Positions 7,254 to 13,460 of a DNA stretch of 22,105 nucleotides are shown here, one piece after another (position 1 is the first letter of the stretch; each line of letters begins with the position of its first letter). Both the position numbers and the translations under genes were made by a program. The DNA lies in IMG/VR virus record IMGVR_UViG_3300038421_000026, positions 1 through 22,105 of that record; one strand, 5' to 3'. The DNA comes from a virus. Below the pieces are notes generated by a model. That model did not search any database. It had not been told where the DNA came from and worked only from the letters and a program-made list of their open reading frames with translations.

Positions 7254-7388
7254 TTACGGAAATTCGTAATCATAAATAATAGCAAATATAAACTTTATCG
7301 CATAGATGATGGCGAATAAAAGTATGATTCCATAAGCGATCTGTTGAAATAAGTCCCAAAGTTCAAATAAAATATCTGAAATTTTCAT
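7254..7388 (-). CDS. 44 aa single-pass membrane protein
   Basis: ATG at 7386-7388 opens a 44-codon frame ending TAA at 7254-7256. The protein starts MKISDILFELWDLFQQ and then has a long hydrophobic stretch, roughly residues 17-39 (IAYGIILLFAIIYAIKF and on), ending in the charged tail YDYEFP. One membrane span is predicted. No strong ribosome binding site is seen; the start lies 7 bases after the stop of the CHC2-domain gene, so translation by coupling is likely. It could be a tiny holin-like or membrane-modulating protein, but there is no family match by eye. Confidence 0.5.
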   Translation of the reverse strand: MKISDILFELWDLFQQIAYGIILLFAIIYAIKFIFAIIYDYEFP

Positions 7389-7395
7389 TGATTTT

Positions 7396-7725
7396 TTATG
7401 AATTTATTTTCTTAGATAATTCTTCCACACCATCGGGAAATAAAAATCCTACCTTCCTCAAAAAAGTGAAGACGTCTCCTCCTTCGCCGCAACCGAAGCA
7501 GTGAAAAATCTGCTTCTCTTCGTTGACCATAAAGGAGGGAGTTTCTTCGAAATGAAAGGGACATAGTCCTTTGTAATTCTTCCCAACCTTTTTAAGACGG
7601 ACATAGTCTGAAACGATCTCCAAGATACTGGACTGATCCCGAATCTCTGAAATGGTTTTGTTTAATCTTTTTATTTTATCCAATATGATTTGTCTTTCTT
7701 TTTTTGTACAGTTTAATCCTTTCAA
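7396..7725 (-). CDS. Stand-alone CHC2 (DnaG-type) zinc-binding domain protein
   Basis: About 109 aa. Residues 32-90 match the N-terminal zinc domain of DnaG primases: SSILEIVSDYVRLKKVGKNY, then CPFH (Cys55, His58), then HCFGCGEGGDVFTF with Cys76 and Cys79. In known primases this domain recognises template DNA; here the TOPRIM catalytic part is absent, and nothing downstream supplies it. The frame opens with TTG at 7725, overlapping the preceding stop as TTGA; no strong ribosome binding site or later ATG is available, so the start is uncertain. Its place between terminase and portal genes is unusual for a replication domain. Confidence 0.75.
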   Translation of the reverse strand: MKGLNCTKKERQIILDKIKRLNKTISEIRDQSSILEIVSDYVRLKKVGKNYKGLCPFHFEETPSFMVNEEKQIFHCFGCGEGGDVFTFLRKVGFLFPDGVEELSKKINS

Positions 7726-7922
7726 AAATCATATTCGGTATATCCATAATGGTCATCACATTTGTGGAACTTACGAATAAAAAATTTTCCACATTGAGAA
7801 CATTTCTTTCGATAAGAGAGACTTCTCGTTTTGCGAGTTTCAAAATATGACCAATGTATTCCTTCTCCAATCAATCTTCTAACTTTTTGAGAATCAATTA
7901 TTTGGTCATAAAGATCTTTCAT
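7722..7922 (-). CDS. Small Cys/His zinc-binding protein, 66 aa
   Basis: The C-terminal half carries CSQCG (Cys41, Cys44) and HKCDDH (His53, Cys55, His58), a plausible single zinc site; the N-terminal half is a helix with a basic segment (KTRSLSYRKK). The ATG shares one base with the preceding stop (TAATG), with AGGA just upstream. It overlaps the next gene by four bases. It probably binds nucleic acid or protein through the zinc knuckle; no family is recognised. Confidence 0.6.
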   Translation of the reverse strand: MKDLYDQIIDSQKVRRLIGEGIHWSYFETRKTRSLSYRKKCSQCGKFFIRKFHKCDDHYGYTEYDF

Positions 7923-8272
7923 TATCCTAATAGGCTTCTCCGGTAAACATTTGCGGGAGCCAAAAGCCCTTCTTCTTCCTGACCCAATAGAGAACGCCTT
8001 CTTTTTCTTGCGGTTTTCTGCTCCTGTTGTCTCTGAATGTAAGATTCTGGCTTTTCTGGTTTTGGCTCTTCTATTTTGGGTGTCTCTGCCGGAGCACCAG
8101 CACCAGTTAAGGGATTGACTGTAGCACCTTCAGGCTGAACCTGAGGTCCCAAGTCCGCCATACCTTCTTCCACATTAAACACCGCTTGAGAAGAAGGCGG
8201 CAATTCTGCCATACCTTCCTCTATTCCGAACATTCCACCTTCGCCGGAAACTCCTACTCCCCCATCGGTCAT
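7922..8272 (-). CDS. Low-complexity 116 aa protein with duplicated RRSLLG ends
   Basis: A disordered, Pro/Glu/Gly-rich protein. Two internal repeats are visible (GIEEGMAELPP and NVEEGMADLGP), and the C-terminus has RRRSLLGQEEEGLLAPANVYRRSLLG in form, that is RRSLLG twice, the second being the last six residues. The start is ATG 8270-8272: GGAGGA lies 7 bases upstream, whereas the ATG two codons earlier is too close and the long upstream extension begins with TTG. Proteins of this style lie between terminase and portal in several podoviruses; the role is unknown. The exact C-terminal repeat suggests a short docking peptide. Confidence 0.65.
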   Translation of the reverse strand: MTDGGVGVSGEGGMFGIEEGMAELPPSSQAVFNVEEGMADLGPQVQPEGATVNPLTGAGAPAETPKIEEPKPEKPESYIQRQQEQKTARKRRRSLLGQEEEGLLAPANVYRRSLLG

Positions 8273-8301
8273 TGTCATTCCTCCTATAATTAAAAATAAG
8301 A

Positions 8302-8466
8302 TTATCCATGATGTTTGAACCAATTTACTCTCGCCTCTTCTTTTGCTACTGAACCTTCACTTGGCTTGCCTGAACCAAACCATCTCAATACTTTTCCGGG
8401 TTTGGAAGTGCTGACCAAAGCATACATTGATCGACCTAATTTTTTATTGTATTTTTTTCTTAACAT
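8302..8466 (-). CDS. Small basic phage protein, 54 aa
   Basis: ATG at 8464-8466 to TAA at 8302-8304. The product reads MLRKKYNKKLGRSMYALVST, then KPGKVLRWFGSGKPSE, VAKEEARVNWFKHHG. It resembles small conserved phage proteins with a VSxxxPxKVLxxFGxxKPS core that lie near terminase genes; this is from memory of the pattern. The ATG lies one base after the stop of the 74 aa gene, so it is coupled. It is soluble and very basic. It fills what would otherwise be a 195-base gap. Confidence 0.6.
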   Translation of the reverse strand: MLRKKYNKKLGRSMYALVSTSKPGKVLRWFGSGKPSEGSVAKEEARVNWFKHHG

Positions 8467-8467
8467 C

Positions 8468-8692
8468 TTAATCTTTTAATCTTGGCCTTATTCTCGTTCT
8501 TCCCATCCATGATCTTTTCTTCACTCCTCTTTCTTCCGCCGCCCTTCCTTCACTCATTGCGATGGCCTGAGCTTGTTCGGGATCGGTCACGGTCTCGCCA
8601 CTCTTCGATCTTAATCTGCCTTTTTCAAAAACTCTCATCACACGGGAAACCTGCTTTTTACCAACTTTGGATTTTACTTTTTCTAAGGCCAT
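8468..8692 (-). CDS. DUF6496-like small phage protein, 74 aa
   Basis: The core VSRVMRVFEKGRLRSKSGET, then VTDPEQAQAIAMSEGRAA, matches the pattern of the DUF6496 group of small basic proteins (VMxEFKxGxLxSxxGxxVTxxxQAxAIALSEA). No biochemical function is established for them to my knowledge. The start has CGGAG about 9 bases upstream, and the gene overlaps the end of the terminase gene by 10 bases. The basic C-terminus (RTRIRPRLKD) suggests nucleic acid contact. Confidence 0.65.
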   Translation of the reverse strand: MALEKVKSKVGKKQVSRVMRVFEKGRLRSKSGETVTDPEQAQAIAMSEGRAAEERGVKKRSWMGRTRIRPRLKD

Positions 8693-10296
8693 ATATTAAA
8701 CTCCGTTTCTGTTTCCTTAATCCCATAATTGGGAGCAAAGACATCAAAGTTAATTTCTGATTTAAAAGGCTCATCCTTCGATCTCATCTTGGCATATTTG
8801 ATTCCAGTAAGAGTCACACGATAAAGATTTTCCATAAAATGATCATTCTCATCTTTTGGTTTTCCATTCTCGTCATAAATCCATCGCTGAATTTCCCAAA
8901 TCGTGCCCTCATCTTTAATCTTGTTTGTAAGAGAACGAAAGAAAAATAAGGATGAAATTCCATTCAAACCTTTTAATCTATCTTCCACATTACGGATACC
9001 AGAATCTTTATCTTTGGTGGCTACTTTTAATTCGATGCCTTCTTTCCAAAGTTTTTCTTTCATCCGATTAAATGTATCTGTTGGATAATCTATTCCCATA
9101 TTCTTGACATAGGCGGTATCCCCTTTAGAAAGAGGATCAATAAAAGCATCTTCAATCCTCCAGGGGTTGAGCTTTTTTCTTCTTATAATTTCATCACCGA
9201 TTTCTTCGGCAGAACCCTGACGATAAATTTCATCAACAAGATAGATCATATCTCTTAAATCAAAAGCATAAAAGCTAACCGCTATGGGCTTATTCGTATG
9301 CCAATCAATCATAGGAACAACAGGCCAATCTGTCGGTACTTGAAAATCATCAATCAAATGAATCTCTGGTTTAAACCCAGGCCAAACAAGACCGATAAGA
9401 TTAATCCAGCCACCCATAATGCGAGGAATCTTTTCATTTTCTTTCAAAGATGCTTCATAAGTTTCTTGATAGTCTTTACTTAAGTATGGATTCATATTCA
9501 TCGGTATTTCTGTGACGCTTGCGTAATTTTTATGAGTATTCCTGATTATATCATCAAGCATCCAGGCTTCTTTCACGGCCGTCATTGTTATTAAAAATAT
9601 TCCCATTTCAGGATCGTCATCTTCTAAATTTTCCTTTGCTTTTCTGAGACCTCTTAAAAGAGTTACAAATTTATCTCTCTGAAAAGGTTCGTCTGCCCAA
9701 ACAATATCTCCGTCCCATCCTTCGAGGTCCTTTGTATCTTGTTTACCAGTCACAATCTCTATCGTAGATTTATTCTTAAATTCCCAACTTGACTCAATAG
9801 AAAGATTGTTCTTTGAAGTCGTATATTCTTCCAATGGAAGCCATTCTTTTAATTTCGGAACAATAACATCCTTTGCGTGTTTTTCCCAATCCGAACAAAG
9901 AATCCGACATTTCACAGGTTTTCTTCCCCATATCGTATCTTTTTTATCCCAGGGTTGAATTCCAAGACAGGCAGAACCGATAATATTAACGCCAAGAACA
10001 GTCTTTCCAATCGAATTCGCTCCCTGTAAAGTTATGATTTTTTTACCGGCATGAAGAAGTTCTAAAATCTTAGTCTGATATGGCTCTATCGGCTTAAAAA
10101 ATTCTATTTTTCTCGTTTCCTTGATCTTCTTCGCCTCTTCTTCTTTTTCGCTTATGATCATTTTCTCACGTTCTATGAGGCGATCAAGCTCTTCCAAGGG
10201 CATGGTCATTAGTTTTTCCCGATCCATGCCTTGTAGATCATCATGTAAAACTATAGAGGTGTTTTTAGGCTTTCTTCCCGGTCTTTTTATATTCAT
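8683..10296 (-). CDS. Terminase large subunit
   Basis: 537 aa DNA-packaging motor. The ATPase domain shows a Walker A-like GANSIGKT at residues 92-99, preceded by PYQTKILELLHAGKKIITLQ, and a Walker B with acidic pair at 198-203 (IVWADE). ITMTA near 236-240 fits the coupling motif. The C-terminal RNase H-like nuclease is suggested by Asp331 (PMIDWH), VDE at 354-356 and AFIDP with Asp387. Known family members cut concatemers and pump DNA through the portal encoded downstream. The start (ATG 10294-10296) has a weak GAGA site and lies inside the end of the 58 aa gene, so it is probably coupled. The N-terminal 60 residues are charged and helical. Confidence 0.9.
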   Translation of the reverse strand: MNIKRPGRKPKNTSIVLHDDLQGMDREKLMTMPLEELDRLIEREKMIISEKEEEAKKIKETRKIEFFKPIEPYQTKILELLHAGKKIITLQGANSIGKTVLGVNIIGSACLGIQPWDKKDTIWGRKPVKCRILCSDWEKHAKDVIVPKLKEWLPLEEYTTSKNNLSIESSWEFKNKSTIEIVTGKQDTKDLEGWDGDIVWADEPFQRDKFVTLLRGLRKAKENLEDDDPEMGIFLITMTAVKEAWMLDDIIRNTHKNYASVTEIPMNMNPYLSKDYQETYEASLKENEKIPRIMGGWINLIGLVWPGFKPEIHLIDDFQVPTDWPVVPMIDWHTNKPIAVSFYAFDLRDMIYLVDEIYRQGSAEEIGDEIIRRKKLNPWRIEDAFIDPLSKGDTAYVKNMGIDYPTDTFNRMKEKLWKEGIELKVATKDKDSGIRNVEDRLKGLNGISSLFFFRSLTNKIKDEGTIWEIQRWIYDENGKPKDENDHFMENLYRVTLTGIKYAKMRSKDEPFKSEINFDVFAPNYGIKETETEFNIWP

Positions 10297-10441
10297 AATA
10301 TTTCTCTATAAACCGTAAGAGCATTACCCAATGCTCAAAATAAATGGTTTCAGGATTGTTTATCGGTTCTTTTTGAACAAACAATAAATATCCATTCTGT
10401 ACTTCTTTGATAGCAAAATCAAATTTTATAATATCCTGCAT
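10265..10441 (-). CDS. 58 aa protein overlapping the terminase start
   Basis: ATG at 10439-10441, preceded by a strong AAAGGAGAAAGAGTA, to TAA at 10265-10267. The product begins MQDIIKFDFAIKEVQNGYLL, followed by FVQKEPINNPETIYFEHWVM, and ends in a basic tail (EYKKTGKKA). The last 32 bases are shared with the start of the terminase gene in another frame, so terminase translation may depend on ribosomes leaving this gene. No family is recognised; small proteins with a similar FVQKEPINNPETI-style core occur upstream of terminases in some phages, as far as I recall. Confidence 0.6.
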   Translation of the reverse strand: MQDIIKFDFAIKEVQNGYLLFVQKEPINNPETIYFEHWVMLLRFIEKYYEYKKTGKKA

Positions 10442-10457
10442 TACTCTTTCTCCTTTA

Positions 10458-10550
10458 TTATATTTGCTTCATATAGATAGGAATATACCAAAACAAAAAA
10501 TATCCTACCCATACATGATTGTGAAACCAAAAACGTCTCTTTATCAACAT
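10458..10550 (-). CDS. Possible 30 aa aromatic-rich mini-protein
   Basis: ATG at 10548-10550 opens a 30-codon frame (MLIKRRFWFHNHVWVGYFLF then WYIPIYMKQI). Basic residues precede a Trp/Tyr/Phe-rich hydrophobic stretch, so a membrane-inserted peptide is possible. A GAGG lies about 12 bases upstream, which is too far to be convincing. It fills the gap between the 114 aa and 58 aa genes. It could equally be untranslated leader. Confidence 0.25.
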   Translation of the reverse strand: MLIKRRFWFHNHVWVGYFLFWYIPIYMKQI

Positions 10551-10562
10551 AATCTCATAACC

Positions 10563-10907
10563 TCAGGATATTAAATCATTCGCAATCTTTTGTTCATTGC
10601 TCTTTTCCTTTTTCCAAAATATTAAAACTCTTTCTTGTATTTCATCGAAGGCCTCTGGTATAATTTCTAATCCTCCACCATACTTCTCTCTTATTAATCG
10701 ATAATCCTCAAAAGAAACGAAAGAATGTAGTCTTATAAAACATTCTACTGTCTCTTTTGAAAACCTATCTATAATTTTAGGAACAATATCCTGAAATTTA
10801 ACCTTATCATCTCTCGCTTTACAAAGCATAGCAATTCCATAAACAGCATGATAAAGAGTCAATATATTCGTTAAAAGTTTAATTTCTTCCTTATCTTCTC
10901 TTCTCAT
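10563..10907 (-). CDS. Hypothetical helical 114 aa protein
   Basis: Not recognised. The sequence is almost entirely helical by eye (IKLLTNILTLYHAVYGIAML, later EAFDEIQERVLIFWKKEK), acidic and basic in alternation, with two cysteines but no zinc pattern. The start overlaps the previous stop by four bases (ATGA), with TAAGG upstream. It belongs to the set of small genes between the HTH protein and the terminase. Confidence 0.55.
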   Translation of the reverse strand: MRREDKEEIKLLTNILTLYHAVYGIAMLCKARDDKVKFQDIVPKIIDRFSKETVECFIRLHSFVSFEDYRLIREKYGGGLEIIPEAFDEIQERVLIFWKKEKSNEQKIANDLIS

Positions 10908-11176
10908 TGCCTTAACCCCGATATCGCCATATTGGGTTTGATGATCCTGCCTCTTTCTTTCACGGCATCAAACATCTTCTTCAACTTACTCTTAGGCATA
11001 AACAAAATCCCGCAATTAGGACATATCCATTCCCCTCCCTGACCAATTAAACATCCACCATCTTTCTCCATCACCAAAGCCTTCAATTGTCTCTTACAAC
11101 AAGGACATGAATCCGTCTCCTCTATACCAAGAGTGCGAACATCATAGAATTTATTTGGAGTGCCAGTATCATTCAT
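10904..11176 (-). CDS. Zinc-ribbon protein, 90 aa
   Basis: A central zinc ribbon is formed by CPCC (Cys24, Cys26, Cys27) and CPNC (Cys52, Cys55), with a GQGGEW turn between them and Cys42 nearby. The C-terminus is a basic helix (KSKLKKMFDAVKERGR). The start is supported by AAAGGA 8 bases before the ATG. Such small ribbons usually contact nucleic acid or RNA polymerase; nothing more specific can be said. It heads the run of genes leading to the terminase. Confidence 0.65.
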   Translation of the reverse strand: MNDTGTPNKFYDVRTLGIEETDSCPCCKRQLKALVMEKDGGCLIGQGGEWICPNCGILFMPKSKLKKMFDAVKERGRIIKPNMAISGLRQ

Positions 11177-11418
11177 AAAAAAATCCTTTGTAATTTCGTA
11201 GACACAGGAGTAATAGAACGTTTCTTAAGTCCCCCAAAAAGGGGGGTATGCTCATTTTGAGAATCTATTTTTTGGATTTCGATCATCTCATATCCGGACC
11301 CAAGATGATGATGGGAGAGACCAAAAATCATGTGAAATCCTCATACATGACATCCGATAATCGATATTATGTTAACAAAAAATCGCCAGCAAACTCTTGT
11401 CAATCCTCAATTCTTTAG
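11177..11418 (-). other. 242-base gap: leader with C5/G6 hairpin
   Basis: No gene is seen. CCCCC (11231-11235) and GGGGGG (11241-11246) around AAAAA form a compact hairpin without a T-tract on either strand. A TTGACA lies at 11398-11403 on the minus strand, but no good -10 box follows at 16-18 bases, so a promoter is not called. The segment is otherwise AT-rich and includes the short inverted pair ATAAT/ATTAT near 11357-11370. Confidence 0.4.
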
Positions 11419-11928
11419 TTATAAACATTCTTGTTTTTCTTCGATCCCTTGACTATCAAGCGTTGGAGAGATATTCACAATGTTAATATCAGCGTCAGAT
11501 TGTCTCTGTTTTCTGATATCCTCAAGCTCCTGAAGAGTAAGTTTATGCTGCCCTATGGAGGCCCTTAATGCATCTGCATAAAGTATGTTTTGGGTAGATC
11601 CACCTTCTTCAAGCTGTCCTTTGTCATAAATGATACCATAAGAGGTGGCAAGTTGCTGTAAATTAGCCTTTTTCAATTTAGCATCCGTTATGTTTTCATA
11701 TATCTTTCTCTCCAAATGCCTAATCATAAAAGCTTTATGATTTATGTATTTCTTTGTTATTTCAATTTCTTTTAATCTTTTTGAGATATTAGAAGGGTGA
11801 CAACCTAAGATTTTAGCGATATGAGTTTGTGAATTATTTTTCTCAGCGAGTTCAATAATTGCTTCTAGTGGAATGCGGTAATTGTGTTTTTGATAATTAG
11901 CATTATTCTTTTGAACTTCATTGCTCAT
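11419..11928 (-). CDS. Helix-turn-helix protein, possible terminase small subunit
   Basis: 169 aa. Residues 19-56 form a DNA-binding HTH (IPLEAIIELAEKNNSQTHIA, then KILGCHPSNISKRLKEI). Residues ~85-110 read LKKANLQQLATSYGIIYDKG followed by QLEEGGSTQN, a pattern common in phage HTH proteins often annotated as small terminase subunits. Position at the head of the packaging operon fits that role; a transcription regulator is the alternative, since it abuts the divergent control region. No clear ribosome binding site is present; the sigma-70 -10 box lies 8 bases before the ATG, so the message may be leaderless. Confidence 0.65.
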   Translation of the reverse strand: MSNEVQKNNANYQKHNYRIPLEAIIELAEKNNSQTHIAKILGCHPSNISKRLKEIEITKKYINHKAFMIRHLERKIYENITDAKLKKANLQQLATSYGIIYDKGQLEEGGSTQNILYADALRASIGQHKLTLQELEDIRKQRQSDADINIVNISPTLDSQGIEEKQECL

Positions 11929-11936
11929 TGGTTCTT

Positions 11937-11966
11937 AGTATATGGACGTATTTTTTCTATTGTCAA
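11937..11966 (-). promoter_or_regulatory. Sigma-70 promoter for the HTH gene
   Basis: On the minus strand TTGACA (bases 11966-11961), an 18-base spacer and TATACT (11942-11937) make a near-consensus promoter. Transcription should begin around 11930, only 1-3 bases before the ATG at 11928. A second TTGACA (11988-11983) lies 22 bases upstream and could pair with GACAAT as an overlapping weaker promoter. Confidence 0.7.
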
Positions 11967-12029
11967 GCAAATTTTACGTTAATGTCAATAAGTTTTTACT
12001 CCTGGGCGCGCGTGTTCCTTTAATATTTT

Positions 12030-12139
12030 AGATTTTTTTGGTTACAATTTTGAACAATGCTTACAAATTTGTAATTTATTAATAATTTTGATGATTTAAG
12101 TTAGTTTTTAACAGATTTTGGTTTACAAAAATGAACAAT
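12030..12139. repeat. Three operator-like dyads in the divergent control region
   Basis: Three 14-bp sites share TTACAA in the left half: 12042-12055 (TTACAATTTTGAAC), 12061-12074 (TTACAAATTTGTAA, a perfect palindrome) and 12123-12136 (TTACAAAAATGAAC). Sites 1 and 3 lie in longer direct repeats (12030-12058 and 12113-12139) that begin AGATTTT and end TGAACAAT. They lie 61-155 bases upstream of the sigma-54 site. They could be activator sites, repressor operators or origin iterons. The rest of 11967-12196 is AT-rich with no gene. Confidence 0.6.
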
Positions 12140-12196
12140 ATTAAATTTACAGAATTTTTAAATGTTTGAAATTATTGATAAAAAATAATTTTATTT

Positions 12197-12213
12197 TTGG
12201 CATGGTGATTGCA
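12197..12213 (+). promoter_or_regulatory. Sigma-54 (-24/-12) promoter
   Basis: TTGGCATGGTGATTGCA matches the RpoN consensus TTGGCACG-N4-TTGCA with one change (C to T, the common alternative). GG and GC are exactly 10 bases apart as required. The start of transcription is expected near 12224, two bases before an ATG at 12226 and 38 before the ATG at 12262, which has the ribosome binding site. It would drive the small plus-strand genes. Confidence 0.65.
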
Positions 12214-12261
12214 TTTTAATAGGCCATGACAACAAAAACAATAAAAAAGGAGGAATATAAA

Positions 12262-12510
12262 ATGAAAAAAGTATATGGATTTAAAATTGGTAAACGAATC
12301 AAGCTGGGCAAATTGATTAATCGAAGGAAGGACTATAGTATCCATTTTAAAAATGCAATGTATATAATCCCATCGGATGGGAGAACCAATGGGATAAATC
12401 GGTTGGAAAATAAATTTCTCGAAATGAATTTGCCACGCTGGGTGCTGGTGTTCGCAATTATCGATGAATTTGCATTTTGCGCCCATCCCAAACAAGAGGG
12501 ATGGGAATGA
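12262..12510 (+). CDS. Hypothetical basic 82 aa protein, first gene after the sigma-54 site
   Basis: Not recognised. The N-terminal half is very basic (KKVYGFKIGKRIKLGKLINR), the middle reads DYSIHFKNAMYIIPSDGRTNGINRLENK in outline, and a hydrophobic stretch WVLVFAIIDEFAFCA lies near the C-terminus but is broken by Asp and Glu. The start is placed at ATG 12262 because AAAAAAGGAGG precedes it by 7 bases; an in-frame ATG at 12226 has no site and would require a nearly leaderless message. The end overlaps the next gene by four bases (ATGA). Confidence 0.6.
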   Translation: MKKVYGFKIGKRIKLGKLINRRKDYSIHFKNAMYIIPSDGRTNGINRLENKFLEMNLPRWVLVFAIIDEFAFCAHPKQEGWE

Positions 12511-12653
12511 AATGCCCAAAATGCGGTTACAAGATCTCCGCAAAAAAGATCGCTGCCGAAAAGGGATATTGTATCTATCCATCTTTTAATCGCTGTGCTA
12601 ATTGCTCTTTGACCAATTATGGTAGAGATTGCCATAATAATCCAATTGTTTAA
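12507..12653 (+). CDS. 48 aa zinc-ribbon mini-protein
   Basis: ATG 12507-12509 overlaps the previous stop (ATGA), with AGAGGGATGGGA upstream as ribosome binding site. The product starts MKCPKCGYKI and contains CANC at 30-33 with further Cys22 and Cys42, His43. CPKC and CANC form a clear zinc ribbon or knuckle. It is too small to have enzymatic activity and probably acts as a nucleic acid or protein adaptor. It is one of at least eight such mini-proteins in the window. Confidence 0.7.
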   Translation: MKCPKCGYKISAKKIAAEKGYCIYPSFNRCANCSLTNYGRDCHNNPIV

Positions 12654-12706
12654 AAGTGTTGGAATCTTTATAAAGCAACAGTATTAAAAAAGAAAGGAGA
12701 AAGAAA

Positions 12707-12925
12707 ATGAAAGCAAAAAGACAAAGTTTAATTGATCGAATGCAAAAGAAAAACATAGCAATCTGTGAATACTGCGGTGCAAAGAAAGAAGGCTTGAGTT
12801 TTTGTATTGGTGCATCTCTTGAGCCTGAATGGACTATGATTGAAGGTACAGGCAAAATGGCATGTCCTAATTGCTGGAAAAAAGCAACCGCAGAAGGCAA
12901 GGCGGTTATTGATTCTTTACGATAG
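12707..12925 (+). CDS. Zinc-ribbon protein, 72 aa
   Basis: A basic N-terminal helix (KAKRQSLIDRMQKKN) is followed by CEYC (Cys20, Cys23) and CPNC (Cys53, Cys56), spaced 29 residues apart, with Cys33 between. The C-terminus is a short helix (KATAEGKAVIDSLR). AAAGGAG lies 8 bases before the ATG. It is probably transcribed from the sigma-54 promoter. The target is unknown; by architecture it may bind RNA, DNA or RNA polymerase. Confidence 0.7.
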   Translation: MKAKRQSLIDRMQKKNIAICEYCGAKKEGLSFCIGASLEPEWTMIEGTGKMACPNCWKKATAEGKAVIDSLR

Positions 12926-12971
12926 CTTAATGGCTGTCCTATCGGCCATAGGAGGAGAAAGGAGAATTAAG

Positions 12972-13148
12972 ATGGATCAATTAGACCGCTTAGAACTAAA
13001 TGAAATCAGGTGTGGAATGTGGGAAATATTTTCAAGAATTGCTAAGACTCCCGAAAACGATGCTGAGATCAATATTTTTATCCGGTTGATGGACCGCCAT
13101 CAGGAGATTTTGATTAAAGATGGGAAGAACGAATTTGAAGCAATATAA
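12972..13148 (+). CDS. Hypothetical helical 58 aa protein
   Basis: The product reads MDQLDRLELNEIRCGMWEIF, then SRIAKTPENDAEINIFIRLM and a charged tail. It is a helical, acidic protein with no zinc pattern. The start is fixed by AAAGGAG 6 bases upstream; a longer frame open from 12840 overlaps the zinc-ribbon gene and is not supported. CCTAT/ATAGG (12938-12953 region) forms a short hairpin next to the ribosome binding site. It is the last gene of this plus-strand group and converges on the minus-strand 73 aa gene. Confidence 0.55.
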   Translation: MDQLDRLELNEIRCGMWEIFSRIAKTPENDAEINIFIRLMDRHQEILIKDGKNEFEAI

Positions 13149-13223
13149 AAAATTTTATGCTTGCCGTCTTTGTTTATGCCTCTCTTGATTTTGATTATAA
13201 GTAATTATAAATCTTAATCTTTT

Positions 13224-13445
13224 TTAAAGTGGGAATCCAGGTTCAAGAATATTATCATTGGCTAAAATACATTCATTAGCGTAATGAAAAATCTTTCTAT
13301 CTCTAATTTTAATATGATCGACTTCATCTTCATACAGGTGAATAAATTTCTGCTTCCCATCACAAGAGGGCAATAAATTTTCGGCACACCAGATCAATCT
13401 CTTCTTTCTACTAATAATTAACAGATCACAATCCCGGCAATTCAT
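13224..13445 (-). CDS. Small cysteine-containing protein, 73 aa
   Basis: The protein starts MNCRDCDLLIISRKKRLIWC and has Cys3, Cys6, Cys20, Cys28 and Cys59 in a spacing similar to small phage Cys-rich proteins (CxxC, then WC, then an AxEC near the C-terminus). A structural zinc is likely. There is no evident ribosome binding site, so the start is only the longest reading. It is downstream of the replication block and of the stem structure at 13461-13548. The function is unknown. Confidence 0.5.
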   Translation of the reverse strand: MNCRDCDLLIISRKKRLIWCAENLLPSCDGKQKFIHLYEDEVDHIKIRDRKIFHYANECILANDNILEPGFPL

Positions 13446-13460
13446 ATTAGTTTAATAATT

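Noticed and set aside
7676-7870. 64 aa minus-strand frame
   Set aside because: It overlaps both the 66 aa Cys/His gene and the CHC2 gene in another frame, and lacks a motif or ribosome binding site.
11375-11403. Possible promoter with TTGACA at 11398-11403 on the minus strand
   Set aside because: No acceptable -10 box at 16-18 bases; the nearest TATAAT-like sequence (CATAAT) is 26 bases away.
12333-12900. Minus-strand frames opposite the sigma-54-driven small genes
   Set aside because: The plus-strand frames have strong ribosome binding sites and zinc motifs; the minus products are hydrophobic shadows.
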